Positions 54,365 through 63,210 of a stretch of DNA of 64,000 nt are shown here, piece by piece. Position 1 is the first letter of the stretch, and every line of letters begins with the position of its first letter. A program made the translations under genes and the position numbers. Below the pieces are notes generated by a model, which saw only the letters and a list, made by a program, of their open reading frames with translations, did not search any database and was not told where the DNA came from. The stretch comes from Vulcanimicrobiota bacterium (GTDB lineage: Bacteria; Vulcanimicrobiota; Xenobia; Xenobiales; JADMJV01). Where the stretch lies: the NCBI GenBank assembly GCA_023447635.1, contig JAEXNA010000111.1:1-64000 (forward strand), in the 5' to 3' direction.

Positions 54365-55726
54365 CTACTCTCCCTTATCTTCGTACCAGTGTTCTAGGCG
54401 TTGGCGGATTACCTTCTCGTATCCGAGCTTCCCAGGCCTATAGAAAGAGCCTCGCTCGACTGTGTCAGGAAGGTATTGCTGCGGGATGAAATGTTCGTTA
54501 ACAGTGTGGGGGTTGAGGTAGCCCTGGCCGATGCCGTGACGGCTGGCGCCCTGGTAGGTGCCGTCTCGAAGATGGTTCGGGACGTCGGCCGCTCCGTGGC
54601 GACGCAAGTGGTCTTCGGCGCGGAAAATGGCCCCCGCCGAGTCCGATTTGGCGGCGGTGGCCAGGTAGAGCGTGGCCTGCGAGAGGGGGTACTTTCCTTC
54701 TGGCATGCCGATCCACTCCAGGGACTGAGCGCAAGCCGTGACTACGGCCAGCGCCGAAGGGTCGGCGAGCCCGATGTCTTCCGAGGCCGAGATCAAGAGG
54801 CGTCGCATGATGTAGCGGGGGTCTTCGCCTGCCGCGAGCATGCAGCCCAGCCAGTAAAGGGCCGCGTCGGGGTCGGAACCTCGAATCGACTTGATGAAGG
54901 CCGAGGTGATGTCGTACTTGCGGTCGCTCTCGCGGTTGTAGGCCAGGTTCTGGTCGTTGAGAGCGGCTTCCAGGTGGGCCAGTTCGACCCAGAGGGAGCC
55001 GTCGGGTCGGTAGCCGCCTCGAGCGACTGCCAGTTCCAGCAGGTTCAGAGCGGTTCGCGCGTCTCCATCCGCCGTGCCGGCGATCACCTCTAGTACCTCG
55101 GGTTCGATCTCCAGCGTCAGGGCTCCGTAGCCTTTCGGGTGCTTCAAGGCGCGCTGAAGCACGCCGTGCAGGTCGGCCGGGGTTAGCTTTTCCAGGCGCA
55201 CCACGCGACAGCGAGAGAGCAGCGCCTTGCGAAGCTCGAAGTAGGGGTTCTCGGTGGTGGCTCCCAGCAGGCGCAACTGGCCACTCTCGACGATAGGGAG
55301 AAGCGCGTCTTGCTGGGTCTTGTTGAACCGGTGGATCTCGTCGAGGAACAGGACGTTCTCGCTGCCGGGGTGGCAGCGGGCCACCACCTCTCTGAGGTCC
55401 GAGAGTCCTGCGGTCACCGCTGACAGATGATGGACCGTGGCGCCCGAGAGGCCGGCGAGAAGGTGGGCCAGGGTCGTTTTTCCGCTACCCGGGGGTCCCC
55501 AGAGGATCAGGGAGGCGGTAAGGGCCACGCTCCGTTCGCCGCCGGCCAGCAGGCCATGTCCGTCGAACAACGCGCGGTGACCCTGAAAGTCATCGAGCGT
55601 CGTGGGTCGCAGGCGGGCGGCCAGGGGCGCCCCCCGCATGCTGCTCTCGGTCGGGGGCGTCGAAGCTGGCTCGTCAAAGAGCAGTTCCTGATCAGAGGAC
55701 GGTTGAGATTTAGCAGGGCGAGGCAT
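54365..55726 (-). CDS. rarA: Replication-associated AAA+ ATPase RarA (MgsA)
   Basis: Clamp-loader-like ATPase acting at stalled forks. 453 residues from ATG 55726; a longer frame upstream overlaps htrA and looks spurious. N-terminal LAARLRPTTLDDFQGH, Walker A GPPGSGKTT, Walker B VLFLDEIHRFNKTQQDALLP, sensor GATTENPYFEL, and the C-terminal tetramer domain with YNRESDRKYDITSAFIKS and GAINVP-like ends. Confidence 0.93.
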   Translation of the reverse strand: MPRPAKSQPSSDQELLFDEPASTPPTESSMRGAPLAARLRPTTLDDFQGHRALFDGHGLLAGGERSVALTASLILWGPPGSGKTTLAHLLAGLSGATVHHLSAVTAGLSDLREVVARCHPGSENVLFLDEIHRFNKTQQDALLPIVESGQLRLLGATTENPYFELRKALLSRCRVVRLEKLTPADLHGVLQRALKHPKGYGALTLEIEPEVLEVIAGTADGDARTALNLLELAVARGGYRPDGSLWVELAHLEAALNDQNLAYNRESDRKYDITSAFIKSIRGSDPDAALYWLGCMLAAGEDPRYIMRRLLISASEDIGLADPSALAVVTACAQSLEWIGMPEGKYPLSQATLYLATAAKSDSAGAIFRAEDHLRRHGAADVPNHLRDGTYQGASRHGIGQGYLNPHTVNEHFIPQQYLPDTVERGSFYRPGKLGYEKVIRQRLEHWYEDKGE

Positions 55727-55790
55727 CGCTGGGTGAAGGCCGACCGAGGGAAGGTTCGGCAGAGTGTCCCTTGTTGATAAGATGGGTCTA

Positions 55791-57182
55791 TTAGTCGTCG
55801 ACGGCCAGGTAGACGGTTCGGCCCTGGCGATCGACCAGCAGGGCGACCTTACCGGAAGTCTGGTTGACCAATCGAGCAAAATCCTGCGCGTTGCGAACCT
55901 CGCTCGAACCCACCGAGCGGATGATGTCCCCTCGCTGGACGCCGGCGTGGGCAGCCGCCGAGTTCGGCTGCACTTCGACCACCAGCACCCCGGCGTTGTC
56001 GTTGCCGAGATTGGTCACGGCCAGACCCAGTCTGGCTTTGGAGGCGGAGTGGTAGGCCGAGGGAGGAGCGGAGGGGCCCGAGCTGGGGTCGGGGCGCTCG
56101 ACGATGGGGATGTTCAGGTTCAGGCGCTGCTTCTTGCGTAGCACGACAAACGGGCTGGTCTGGCCCGCTTTTAACCCGGCGACCCGGTTGAGCAGTTCGC
56201 GGCTGGTACGAACGGGTTGACCCTGGACGGAGACGATCACGTCGCCGACCTTGAGGCCGGCGCCTTCAGCCGGGCCCTCGGGCATCAGGGCCGAAACCAG
56301 GGCGCCGTCCAGCTTCTCGTCGAGAGATAGCGCCGATTTTAGGGCCGGGGTCAGCGGCTGGATGCCTACCCCGATAAACCCTCGCACGACGCGACCGTTG
56401 GCGCGCAGCTGCTGGCAGACGTCTTTGGCAAGATTGATCGGGATAGAAAAGCCGATCCCCTGACCTCCCGGGACGATGGCGGTATTGATGCCCACCACTT
56501 CACCGCTGGTGTTGAAGAGGGGGCCGCCGCTGTTCCCGGGGTTGATGGAGGCGTCGGTTTGGAGAAAATCGTCGTAGTCGCTGGCGCCGATGGAGCGGCC
56601 CTTGCCGGAAAGCACGCCGACGGTCACGGTGGCCTCCAGGCCGAAAGGGTTGCCGATGGCCATCACCCAGTCGCCGACTTCGAGTTTGTCAGAGTCGCCC
56701 AGGCTGGCTACAGGAAGATTGCCGTCGGGTCGTTCCACCCGGAGCAGGGCCAGGTCCGTGCTGGGATCCGAGCCGACGACCCGCGCATCGAGTTCTCGGC
56801 CGTCCGAGAGTTTGACGCTGATCGTGGTGGCTCCGCTGACAACATGGTTGTTGGTCAGGACATCGCCGTCAGGACTGACGATGACCCCGCTGCCCTGGCC
56901 CAGCGCTTCCGGAACCGTACCGGGATGGCCGCCCGAGGGAAACTCGTTATCGTCGAGCGGTTTTACTACGGAGATATTGACGACGGACGGCTTGAGCTCT
57001 TTCGCGAGTTCGGCGAAGGTCCCCAATTCGGTCTGAATCTGAGTCCGGGTGACGCCAGCGTCCTGCAAAGCAATAGCCGTCGGTACCTCCTCTCGCTGGA
57101 AGGTGTCCGAGGGTAGTAAGCCCCAGCCCAGCCCTCCCAAAAAGAGGGCGAGCAAAAAGACGACGCTGGTGACTTTTTTCAA
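55791..57182 (-). CDS. HtrA/Deg-type serine protease with two PDZ domains
   Basis: Envelope quality-control protease. 463 residues. N-terminal signal anchor (about 5-23). Protease domain (about 60-255) with His in TNNHVV, Asp in PSTDLALL and Ser in GNSGGPL. Two PDZ domains (about 262-350 and 370-460). Likely periplasmic, maybe membrane-anchored. Follows dnaJ by 97 bases in a protein-quality operon. Confidence 0.94.
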   Translation of the reverse strand: MKKVTSVVFLLALFLGGLGWGLLPSDTFQREEVPTAIALQDAGVTRTQIQTELGTFAELAKELKPSVVNISVVKPLDDNEFPSGGHPGTVPEALGQGSGVIVSPDGDVLTNNHVVSGATTISVKLSDGRELDARVVGSDPSTDLALLRVERPDGNLPVASLGDSDKLEVGDWVMAIGNPFGLEATVTVGVLSGKGRSIGASDYDDFLQTDASINPGNSGGPLFNTSGEVVGINTAIVPGGQGIGFSIPINLAKDVCQQLRANGRVVRGFIGVGIQPLTPALKSALSLDEKLDGALVSALMPEGPAEGAGLKVGDVIVSVQGQPVRTSRELLNRVAGLKAGQTSPFVVLRKKQRLNLNIPIVERPDPSSGPSAPPSAYHSASKARLGLAVTNLGNDNAGVLVVEVQPNSAAAHAGVQRGDIIRSVGSSEVRNAQDFARLVNQTSGKVALLVDRQGRTVYLAVDD

Positions 57183-57279
57183 GGCGAACGGTGCTCCTTA
57201 ACGGCACGACACGCCAGGTTCAGTAGCTTCCCTGGGCTATGTCGAGGACGGAATCCGACTGTCAAACCTGCTCCAACCG

Positions 57280-58281
57280 TCAGGCTCGGTCAAAGTTGCT
57301 GGCAAACTGTTCACTCAGCTTGGAAAACGCTTCCCGCTGTTCGTCGGTCAGCTTCTCTGGTATAGCGATCTGAGCTTCGACAAACAGGTTCCCGGCCGGT
57401 TTCCCAGCCTGGCCTGGCAGTCCGAAGCCGGTCAGGCGGAACTTTGCTCCCCCCTGGGTCCCCGCAGGGACTTTCAGATCGACCTTGCCCTTGAGAGTGC
57501 TGACCTCGATTTTGCCGCCCAGGACGGCGGTAAACAGATCGACTTTGGCAGGGAGATAAAGATCGCGCCCTTTGACCTCGAAGTCCGGATGGCGTCGAAG
57601 GTGGATGGTCAGATACAGGTCTCCGGGCGTGCCGCCCATCTGGCCCGGCTCGCCACGACCTTTGACGCGAATCTTCGCGCCGTCAGTGACACCGGCCGGA
57701 ATTTTGACCTCCAGTTTACTGTCCTCGGAGCGACGACCGCTGCCGCCGCAGGCGGGACAGACTCCACCCCGTCCCACGCCCGCCCCGCCGCAGGCAGGGC
57801 AGCCGACCTGAGAGGTGACCGTCAGGGTTTTGCTGGCGCCATGGAACGCCTCTTCCAGGGATACCTCGACGTCGGCTCGGGCGTGGCCACCCTGGGATGG
57901 GCGCTTCCTTCCTCGGCCTTTACCGAACATCTGCTCGAAAAGGTCGCCCATCCCGCCGCCGCCACCCCCGCCGAAGTCGACGTTAGAGAAGTCGAAGTCA
58001 AACGGTTGGCCGCCCGGTCCGCCCCCGGGGCGTCCGCCGCCGGGAGCGCCCTGGAAGTTACGCCAACTCGAGCCAAACTGGTCGTATTGCTGGCGCTTCT
58101 CGCTATCGGAGAGCGTCTCGTAAGCTTCATTGATGTCCTGGAACTTGGCCTCGGCTTTGCTGTCGCCAGGGTTGACGTCGGGATGGTATTGGCGGGCCAG
58201 CTTACGGTAGGCGCTCTTGACCTCTTTGTCAGTGGCTGACTTCGAGACCCCGAGAATATTGTAATAGTCTTTGTTCTGCAT
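57280..58281 (-). CDS. dnaJ: DnaJ-type co-chaperone with only two CxxCxGxG-like motifs
   Basis: Stimulates DnaK ATPase and delivers substrates. 333 residues. J domain (about 5-70) with HPD at 33-35, Gly/Phe linker (about 75-125), then a Cys-rich part with two CPACGG motifs (Cys 161, 164, 175, 178), and two beta-barrel C-terminal domains. Classic DnaJ has four such motifs binding two zincs; this has one zinc site at most, so it is intermediate between DnaJ and CbpA types. The RBS may be masked by a hairpin (58289-58304). Confidence 0.93.
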   Translation of the reverse strand: MQNKDYYNILGVSKSATDKEVKSAYRKLARQYHPDVNPGDSKAEAKFQDINEAYETLSDSEKRQQYDQFGSSWRNFQGAPGGGRPGGGPGGQPFDFDFSNVDFGGGGGGGMGDLFEQMFGKGRGRKRPSQGGHARADVEVSLEEAFHGASKTLTVTSQVGCPACGGAGVGRGGVCPACGGSGRRSEDSKLEVKIPAGVTDGAKIRVKGRGEPGQMGGTPGDLYLTIHLRRHPDFEVKGRDLYLPAKVDLFTAVLGGKIEVSTLKGKVDLKVPAGTQGGAKFRLTGFGLPGQAGKPAGNLFVEAQIAIPEKLTDEQREAFSKLSEQFASNFDRA

Positions 58282-58288
58282 GTCTCAT

Positions 58289-58331
58289 CCCTCGCGAACG
58301 AGGGTCCGCCCCAGAGGAGCGGACCCTCGTT
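58289..58331 (-). promoter_or_regulatory. Competing hairpins between dnaK and dnaJ
   Basis: Hairpin A: AACGAGGGTCCGC / GCGGACCCTCGTT, 13 bp (58297-58331). Hairpin B: CCCTCG-TTCG-CGAGGG (58289-58304). They share the CCCTCG arm, so only one can form. B contains the dnaJ ribosome binding site GAGGGATGAG. Confidence 0.6.
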
Positions 58332-58373
58332 GGGTCATTGTTGTCGGTGATGGCCAGAAGACGCTGGCAGGAG

Positions 58374-60206
58374 CTAGTCCTTGACTTCGTACTCGGCGTC
58401 GACGACTTCGCCCTCGACGGGGCCATCCTGGGCCTGCTCGCCGGAAGGTCCGCCAGCAGCCTGGCCTTCCTGTCCGTAGATGCCGGCCGAGACTTCGTAG
58501 ACGGCCTGCTGAAGCTGCTCCATGGCGGACTTCAGTTCGGCAGTGTCGGGCTCGGGCGACTCGAGAAGCGACTTGACGCGCTCGGCTCCGGCCTCCACCT
58601 TGGCTTTGACCTCTGCGGGAACCTTGTCGCCAAGGTCCTTGAGGGTCTTCTCCGAGGTGTAGACGAGGGAGTCAGCCTGGTTTTTGACTTCCACGGCTTC
58701 ACGGCGCTTCTTGTCCTCGCCGGCGTACTTCTCCGCGTCCTTCACCATGTTCTCGACGTCATTGTCGCTGAGATTGGTGGAGGCGGTGATGCGGATATTC
58801 TGCTCGTTTCCGGTGCCCTTGTCCTTGGCGCTCACGTTGAGGATACCGTTAGAGTCGAGTTCGAAGGTGACCTCGATCTGGGGCACGCCGCGGGGAGCGG
58901 GGGGGATGTTGGACAGGTGGAAACGGCCCAGCGATTTGTTGCCGCCGGCCATCTCGCGTTCGCCCTGCAGGACGTGGACTTCCACGCTGGTCTGCATGTC
59001 AGCGGCGGTCGAGAAGGTCTCGGTTTTCTTGGTCGGGATAGCCGTGTTACGAGGGATCAGCTTGGTCATCACTCCGCCCAGGGTTTCGATGCCCAGGGTC
59101 AGAGGGGTGACGTCGACCAGAACCACGTCCTTGACTTCGCCGCTCAGCACCGCGCCTTGGACGCCGGCGCCGAGAGCCACGCATTCGTCAGGGTTGATGT
59201 CCTTTGACGGGTCCTTGCCGAACATCTTGGTCACGAATTCCGTGATCATCGGCATGCGGGTCGATCCGCCCACCAGCAGCACGCGGTCGATCTCGTTCTT
59301 GCCCAGCTTGGCGTCCTTCATCGCCTGCTCGCAGGGGCTTGCGCAGCGGTCGAGCAGATCGCTGGTCAGCGACTCGAACTTGGCTCTGGAGATGTCGACG
59401 TCGAGGTGCTTCGGTCCGTTGGCGTCGGCCGTGATGAACGGCAGGTTGACGTTGGCCGAAACCTTCTGCGACAGCTCGATCTTGGCTTTCTCCGCAGCGT
59501 CCTTGAGACGCTGGTGAGCGATCTTGTCCTTGAGAAGATCGATGCCGTGCTCTTTCTCGAACTCGGCCGCGATGAACTTCATGAGCCGCTCGTCCCAGTC
59601 GTCGCCACCCAGCTTGGTGTCACCGGCGGTGGACTTCACTTCGAACACACCGTCGCCGATCTCGAGCACCGAGACGTCGAAGGTACCGCCACCGAGGTCG
59701 AAAACGATCACGGTAAGAGTGTCGTCCTGCTTGTCCAGGCCGTAGGCCAGGGCGGCCGCGGTAGGCTCGTTGATGATACGCAGGACCTCGAGTCCGGCGA
59801 TGGTGCCGGCGTTCTTGGTCGCCTGACGCTGGGAGTCGTTGAAGTAAGCGGGAACGGTGATGACCGCCTGCTTGACCTCCTCACCCAGGTACGACTCGGC
59901 GTCCTTCTTCAGTTTGGTCAGAATCATCGCCGAGATCTCTTCCGGCGAGTACTTCTTGTCGTCGATGGAAACGCGATGGTCGGTGCCCATGTGGCGTTTG
60001 ATCGAGATAATGGTGCGGTCCGGGTTGGAGACAGCCTGTCGCTTGGCCATCTCGCCCACCAGCCGCTCGCCGGATTTCGAGAATCCGACCACCGAGGGCA
60101 TGGTGCGTCCACCCTCGGTGTTGGCGATGACCTGGGGCTTGCCGCCCTCCATCACCGCCACACAAGAATTCGTGGTTCCTAAGTCAATTCCAACAACTTT
60201 CGCCAT
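58374..60206 (-). CDS. dnaK: Hsp70 chaperone DnaK
   Basis: ATP-driven chaperone. 610 residues. N-terminal GIDLGTTNSCVAV, the ATPase segments VFDLGGGTFDVSVLEI and VGGSTRMPMI, a substrate domain starting near 385, and the C-terminal EGEVVDAEYEVKD tail. Central gene of grpE-dnaK-dnaJ. Confidence 0.98.
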   Translation of the reverse strand: MAKVVGIDLGTTNSCVAVMEGGKPQVIANTEGGRTMPSVVGFSKSGERLVGEMAKRQAVSNPDRTIISIKRHMGTDHRVSIDDKKYSPEEISAMILTKLKKDAESYLGEEVKQAVITVPAYFNDSQRQATKNAGTIAGLEVLRIINEPTAAALAYGLDKQDDTLTVIVFDLGGGTFDVSVLEIGDGVFEVKSTAGDTKLGGDDWDERLMKFIAAEFEKEHGIDLLKDKIAHQRLKDAAEKAKIELSQKVSANVNLPFITADANGPKHLDVDISRAKFESLTSDLLDRCASPCEQAMKDAKLGKNEIDRVLLVGGSTRMPMITEFVTKMFGKDPSKDINPDECVALGAGVQGAVLSGEVKDVVLVDVTPLTLGIETLGGVMTKLIPRNTAIPTKKTETFSTAADMQTSVEVHVLQGEREMAGGNKSLGRFHLSNIPPAPRGVPQIEVTFELDSNGILNVSAKDKGTGNEQNIRITASTNLSDNDVENMVKDAEKYAGEDKKRREAVEVKNQADSLVYTSEKTLKDLGDKVPAEVKAKVEAGAERVKSLLESPEPDTAELKSAMEQLQQAVYEVSAGIYGQEGQAAGGPSGEQAQDGPVEGEVVDAEYEVKD

Positions 60207-60227
60207 AACTCAATGCCTCCTGATGGT

Positions 60228-60812
60228 TTACTCGGAAAAATTTCTCGCGACCTTGACCATGGCCGGTCGGATCACGCGTTCATCTAGTGCATAGCCTTTT
60301 TGCAGTTCGGCCAGGATGGTCTGGTCGGGGACCTCGCTGGTCTCCTCCATCATCACGGCCTGGTGCAGAGCGGCATCGAACGGTTCGCCGTGGGCGGCGA
60401 TGGCCGTCAAGCCGTGGCCTTCGAAAATCTTCTTCACATCTTTGTCGATCAGCTCGACACCCTGAAGCAGGGAGTCGAGCGCCTTGTCGCCACCGCCCCT
60501 GGCTGCTGCCAGAGTGCGCTCGAGATGGTCGAGGATGGGCAGCATCGTGCGGATGATCTCCTCGCGGATACGCACCTTGACGCGCTTCTGTTCCTCTTCC
60601 TGGCGGCGCCGGAAGTTGTGGAACTCGGCGTTGGTGCGCTTGACCTGTTCGGCCAGGTCTTCATTGGCCTGACGCAGGGTCTCCAGGGCATCGCCCTCGG
60701 TCGGCGCGGCCTGTCCGTCCTCTTCCACGACCTCGGCGGTCACGGCTTCGGTAGGGGCGGCGTCGCCCTCGGGGCTCTCCTCATCAAGTATCGTCAACGG
60801 TTTTTCGGTCAC
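60228..60812 (-). CDS. grpE: Nucleotide exchange factor GrpE
   Basis: Releases ADP from DnaK. 194 residues from GTG 60812 (GAGGAA seven bases upstream; frame opens to 60872 without good support). Acidic disordered start, long coiled coil (about 55-115) with NFRRRQEEEQKR, C-terminal beta domain with PFDAALHQAVMMEE (family NPxxHxA region). Confidence 0.93.
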   Translation of the reverse strand: MTEKPLTILDEESPEGDAAPTEAVTAEVVEEDGQAAPTEGDALETLRQANEDLAEQVKRTNAEFHNFRRRQEEEQKRVKVRIREEIIRTMLPILDHLERTLAAARGGGDKALDSLLQGVELIDKDVKKIFEGHGLTAIAAHGEPFDAALHQAVMMEETSEVPDQTILAELQKGYALDERVIRPAMVKVARNFSE

Positions 60813-61021
60813 TGCGTTCCTCGAACTCTTTTCAAAGTGGTCTTGACTAGCAATATACCAACGGCATGGCAACCCTATGCATGTGGAGTGTTAGAGTAGT
60901 ATTAGACTCGCCGCCGAAGACTGGTCTGAGCTGGTGCAGTCCCGGTTCCTATAAAGAAAGTCTAAAGCTGCACTCTTCTTGGAGGGGGGAGGAGGCGGAA
61001 GGAAAAGGCCACCACTATCTC

Positions 61022-62290
61022 ATGACCCATTCTCCCTCCCCCCGCCAGCGACTAGGCAAGCTGGCTCTGCTGGCGTTCTTCTGCGCCCTCCCGTTCCTTG
61101 TCGCTGTGGTCGTTCTCGAGCGACGAGTCGAGCGCATCGATACCCTCCCGGTGGATGAGTATAGGGACCTGACCTGGGCGCCGGATGGGCGCTCTCTGAT
61201 GCTGTTGCATCAATCTTTGCAAGAGAACGCTCCCGTCGAAGTGTATCTGGGAGAGCCTTCCGGAGAGTTTGCTTCACTGGGGAAGCTCCCGACCGGGCAG
61301 CAGTGGCGTCTGACCTCGCAGGCGGTCGATGACGCTGCGATTCTGGTCAGCGAGTCCGAGGCGGGTGAACGTTTTGCCATTCTCGAGAACGGTGCGCCCA
61401 GCTTTCTGACCCTCGACACCGATTGGGAGGAGTTGCCGTCTCAGGGGAAGGGGCTGTTCTTTGCCAAGTCGGTAGCGGATGTTCCCTTCGACCAGATGGT
61501 CGAGGTCGAGGATGCCCCGGAGGTCGAGGCGGCCCCTGCCAACGCGGGAGATGCCGCCACGCCGGCGGCAACTCCCGACGTACCGACCAGGTCGGGCGTT
61601 CAGATCGCCCGTTATAACAGAGCCTCGGCCAGTGCTGACGTGCTGTTGACGATCCCCTTCAATTCGCCCAAGGAGCGTCCGCAGGTGCTGCTCCTTCGCG
61701 AGTCGCCGGACAAGCGGTTCGTGGCGCTGATCGCCCGTTTCGGAGAGGCTGGCGCGGCCGGGCTCTGGGTTTACGACGGCGAAGCGTCTCGTCTGCTCTG
61801 GACCCGAGTGATGGCGAGCGGGCAGGTGACGGGAATCGATTGGTCGCCGTCGTCCCAGGCGCTGGCTTTGTGTGACGACCAGGGGGTTGTCATCCTCGAT
61901 AACGTCATGAACGTCGAGTCGACCCGGTTCGAGGCTCAGGGTCTGGGCACAGTCGCGCCCCTCTTCCTCGACGAGAACACGCTCTATCTGGTTGGCAAGC
62001 AGGCGGTTCATCGTCTGGACCGTCAGGGGGGGCAGGCGGTTCCCGTTTTCGACGCTCACGCCCGTGGGATCGAGGTCCAGGGGTTCGTCGTGAACCCGTC
62101 GGCCTCTAAGGCCGCCTTTTTCTCGCCCGTCCAGGCGGGCCTTCAGTTGGAAGTTGTCAACCTGGACAACAAGGACGAAGCTCCGGCGCTGTCCGAGCTT
62201 CCCGGCTCCTGGCGTCGAAAAGCTCAGGAGTCGCTGGCCTATCAGGTGGGCAGCGCCCTACGCACGGCGTGGCAGTTCTGGACTCCCTGA
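61022..62290 (+). CDS. Membrane-anchored beta-propeller-like protein
   Basis: 422 residues from ATG 61022. A basic N-terminus and one membrane helix (about 13-32), then an extracytoplasmic domain of WD40/TolB-like blades (LTWAPDGRSLMLLHQS; GIDWSPSSQALALCDDQGVVILD; KRFVALIARFGEAG). An Ala/Pro-rich insert at about 160-195. Function unknown. Diverges from grpE. Confidence 0.7.
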   Translation: MTHSPSPRQRLGKLALLAFFCALPFLVAVVVLERRVERIDTLPVDEYRDLTWAPDGRSLMLLHQSLQENAPVEVYLGEPSGEFASLGKLPTGQQWRLTSQAVDDAAILVSESEAGERFAILENGAPSFLTLDTDWEELPSQGKGLFFAKSVADVPFDQMVEVEDAPEVEAAPANAGDAATPAATPDVPTRSGVQIARYNRASASADVLLTIPFNSPKERPQVLLLRESPDKRFVALIARFGEAGAAGLWVYDGEASRLLWTRVMASGQVTGIDWSPSSQALALCDDQGVVILDNVMNVESTRFEAQGLGTVAPLFLDENTLYLVGKQAVHRLDRQGGQAVPVFDAHARGIEVQGFVVNPSASKAAFFSPVQAGLQLEVVNLDNKDEAPALSELPGSWRRKAQESLAYQVGSALRTAWQFWTP

Positions 62291-62356
62291 AGAGGAGAAG
62301 GCTAGGGCGCCTTCGGCCGAGAACGAGTTCGTAACACGTAGAAAAGGACAGTTATC

Positions 62357-63151
62357 GTGGCCGACTATAATAAACATCTGTACGCCATCATGCACCCGAA
62401 CCCGTCTCTGGTGGCCTCCCAACTCGAGCCGCTAGAGTTCGGCAAGCAGTATTCCGTGGGTACCAAACGTTACTACCAGGGGAAGCTGCTCTTCATCGAG
62501 GTCGACCCCAGCTTCCGGCACGAGTACTTTCCCATCGATGAGTATCTGGCCAAGACGGTGGCCAAGCCTGACGGCAGCCCCAAGCGCACGAAGATCATCT
62601 CTTCCTACCGGGTTCTGGAGCATCTGGACCTCGAAGCGCTGGGGGCTTTGTACGCCGTCACTCCCGCCGGGGCAACCTTGCGCATCGAGAAGGCAGAGTA
62701 TAACCCCGCGCCTCAAGAGTCCGGGGCGATCCGCTTGATTCAAGAGATCAACCCGCTCGAACTGCTGGTGGCAACGACGCACGACCACCGGAGCTTTGGC
62801 GCTTATCTTACCGGGAACAACAACCCGAAGGGCGCGCCCAAGCTGTTCTTCACCGAACTGGAACTCGACGTGGAAGGCTTCCTGAGAGAGTGGGAGCAGA
62901 ATCCGTTCATGCCGGCGCCGATCCCGGGTATCCATCCCCAGAAACTGTCGGTCGCGCTGAAGTTCTTGAAGTCCAGCACCGAGTACAAGACCGCAACGCT
63001 GGGCCTGGCTTCGGTGCTCGACAGCGTCCTGTACCGCAGCCTGAAGAACGGCTTCTTCCTGTCTCACGGCGAGAAGATGAACTTCTATCCGTTCCCTACC
63101 GAGGAAGAGCTGCACTCCGAGCACTTCGCCTGGTACAAGTCGACAAACTAG
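62357..63151 (+). CDS. Unrecognised 264-residue soluble protein
   Basis: GTG start 66 bases after the previous gene; AAAAGGACAG upstream. It looks like a well-folded cytosolic protein (HLYAIMHPNPSLVASQLEPLEF; KLLFIEVDPSFRHEYFPIDEY; FFTELELDVEGFLREWEQ) but matches no family I know. No motif suggests catalysis. Followed by a terminator. Confidence 0.75.
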   Translation: MADYNKHLYAIMHPNPSLVASQLEPLEFGKQYSVGTKRYYQGKLLFIEVDPSFRHEYFPIDEYLAKTVAKPDGSPKRTKIISSYRVLEHLDLEALGALYAVTPAGATLRIEKAEYNPAPQESGAIRLIQEINPLELLVATTHDHRSFGAYLTGNNNPKGAPKLFFTELELDVEGFLREWEQNPFMPAPIPGIHPQKLSVALKFLKSSTEYKTATLGLASVLDSVLYRSLKNGFFLSHGEKMNFYPFPTEEELHSEHFAWYKSTN

Positions 63152-63163
63152 CCGCTTCGACAG

Positions 63164-63200
63164 AAAAAAGCCCCCGAGGAGAGTCGGGGGCTTTTTTTTT
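63164..63200 (+). terminator. Bidirectional terminator
   Basis: AAAAAAGCCCCCGA / TCGGGGGCTTTTTTTTT between convergent genes. Confidence 0.9.
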
Positions 63201-63210
63201 GTCCGAGAGT

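Noticed and set aside
60841..60910. Possible CIRCE/HrcA operator upstream of grpE
   Set aside because: A half-site like CTAACACTC is visible, but the second half 9 bases away does not match GAGTGCTAA.
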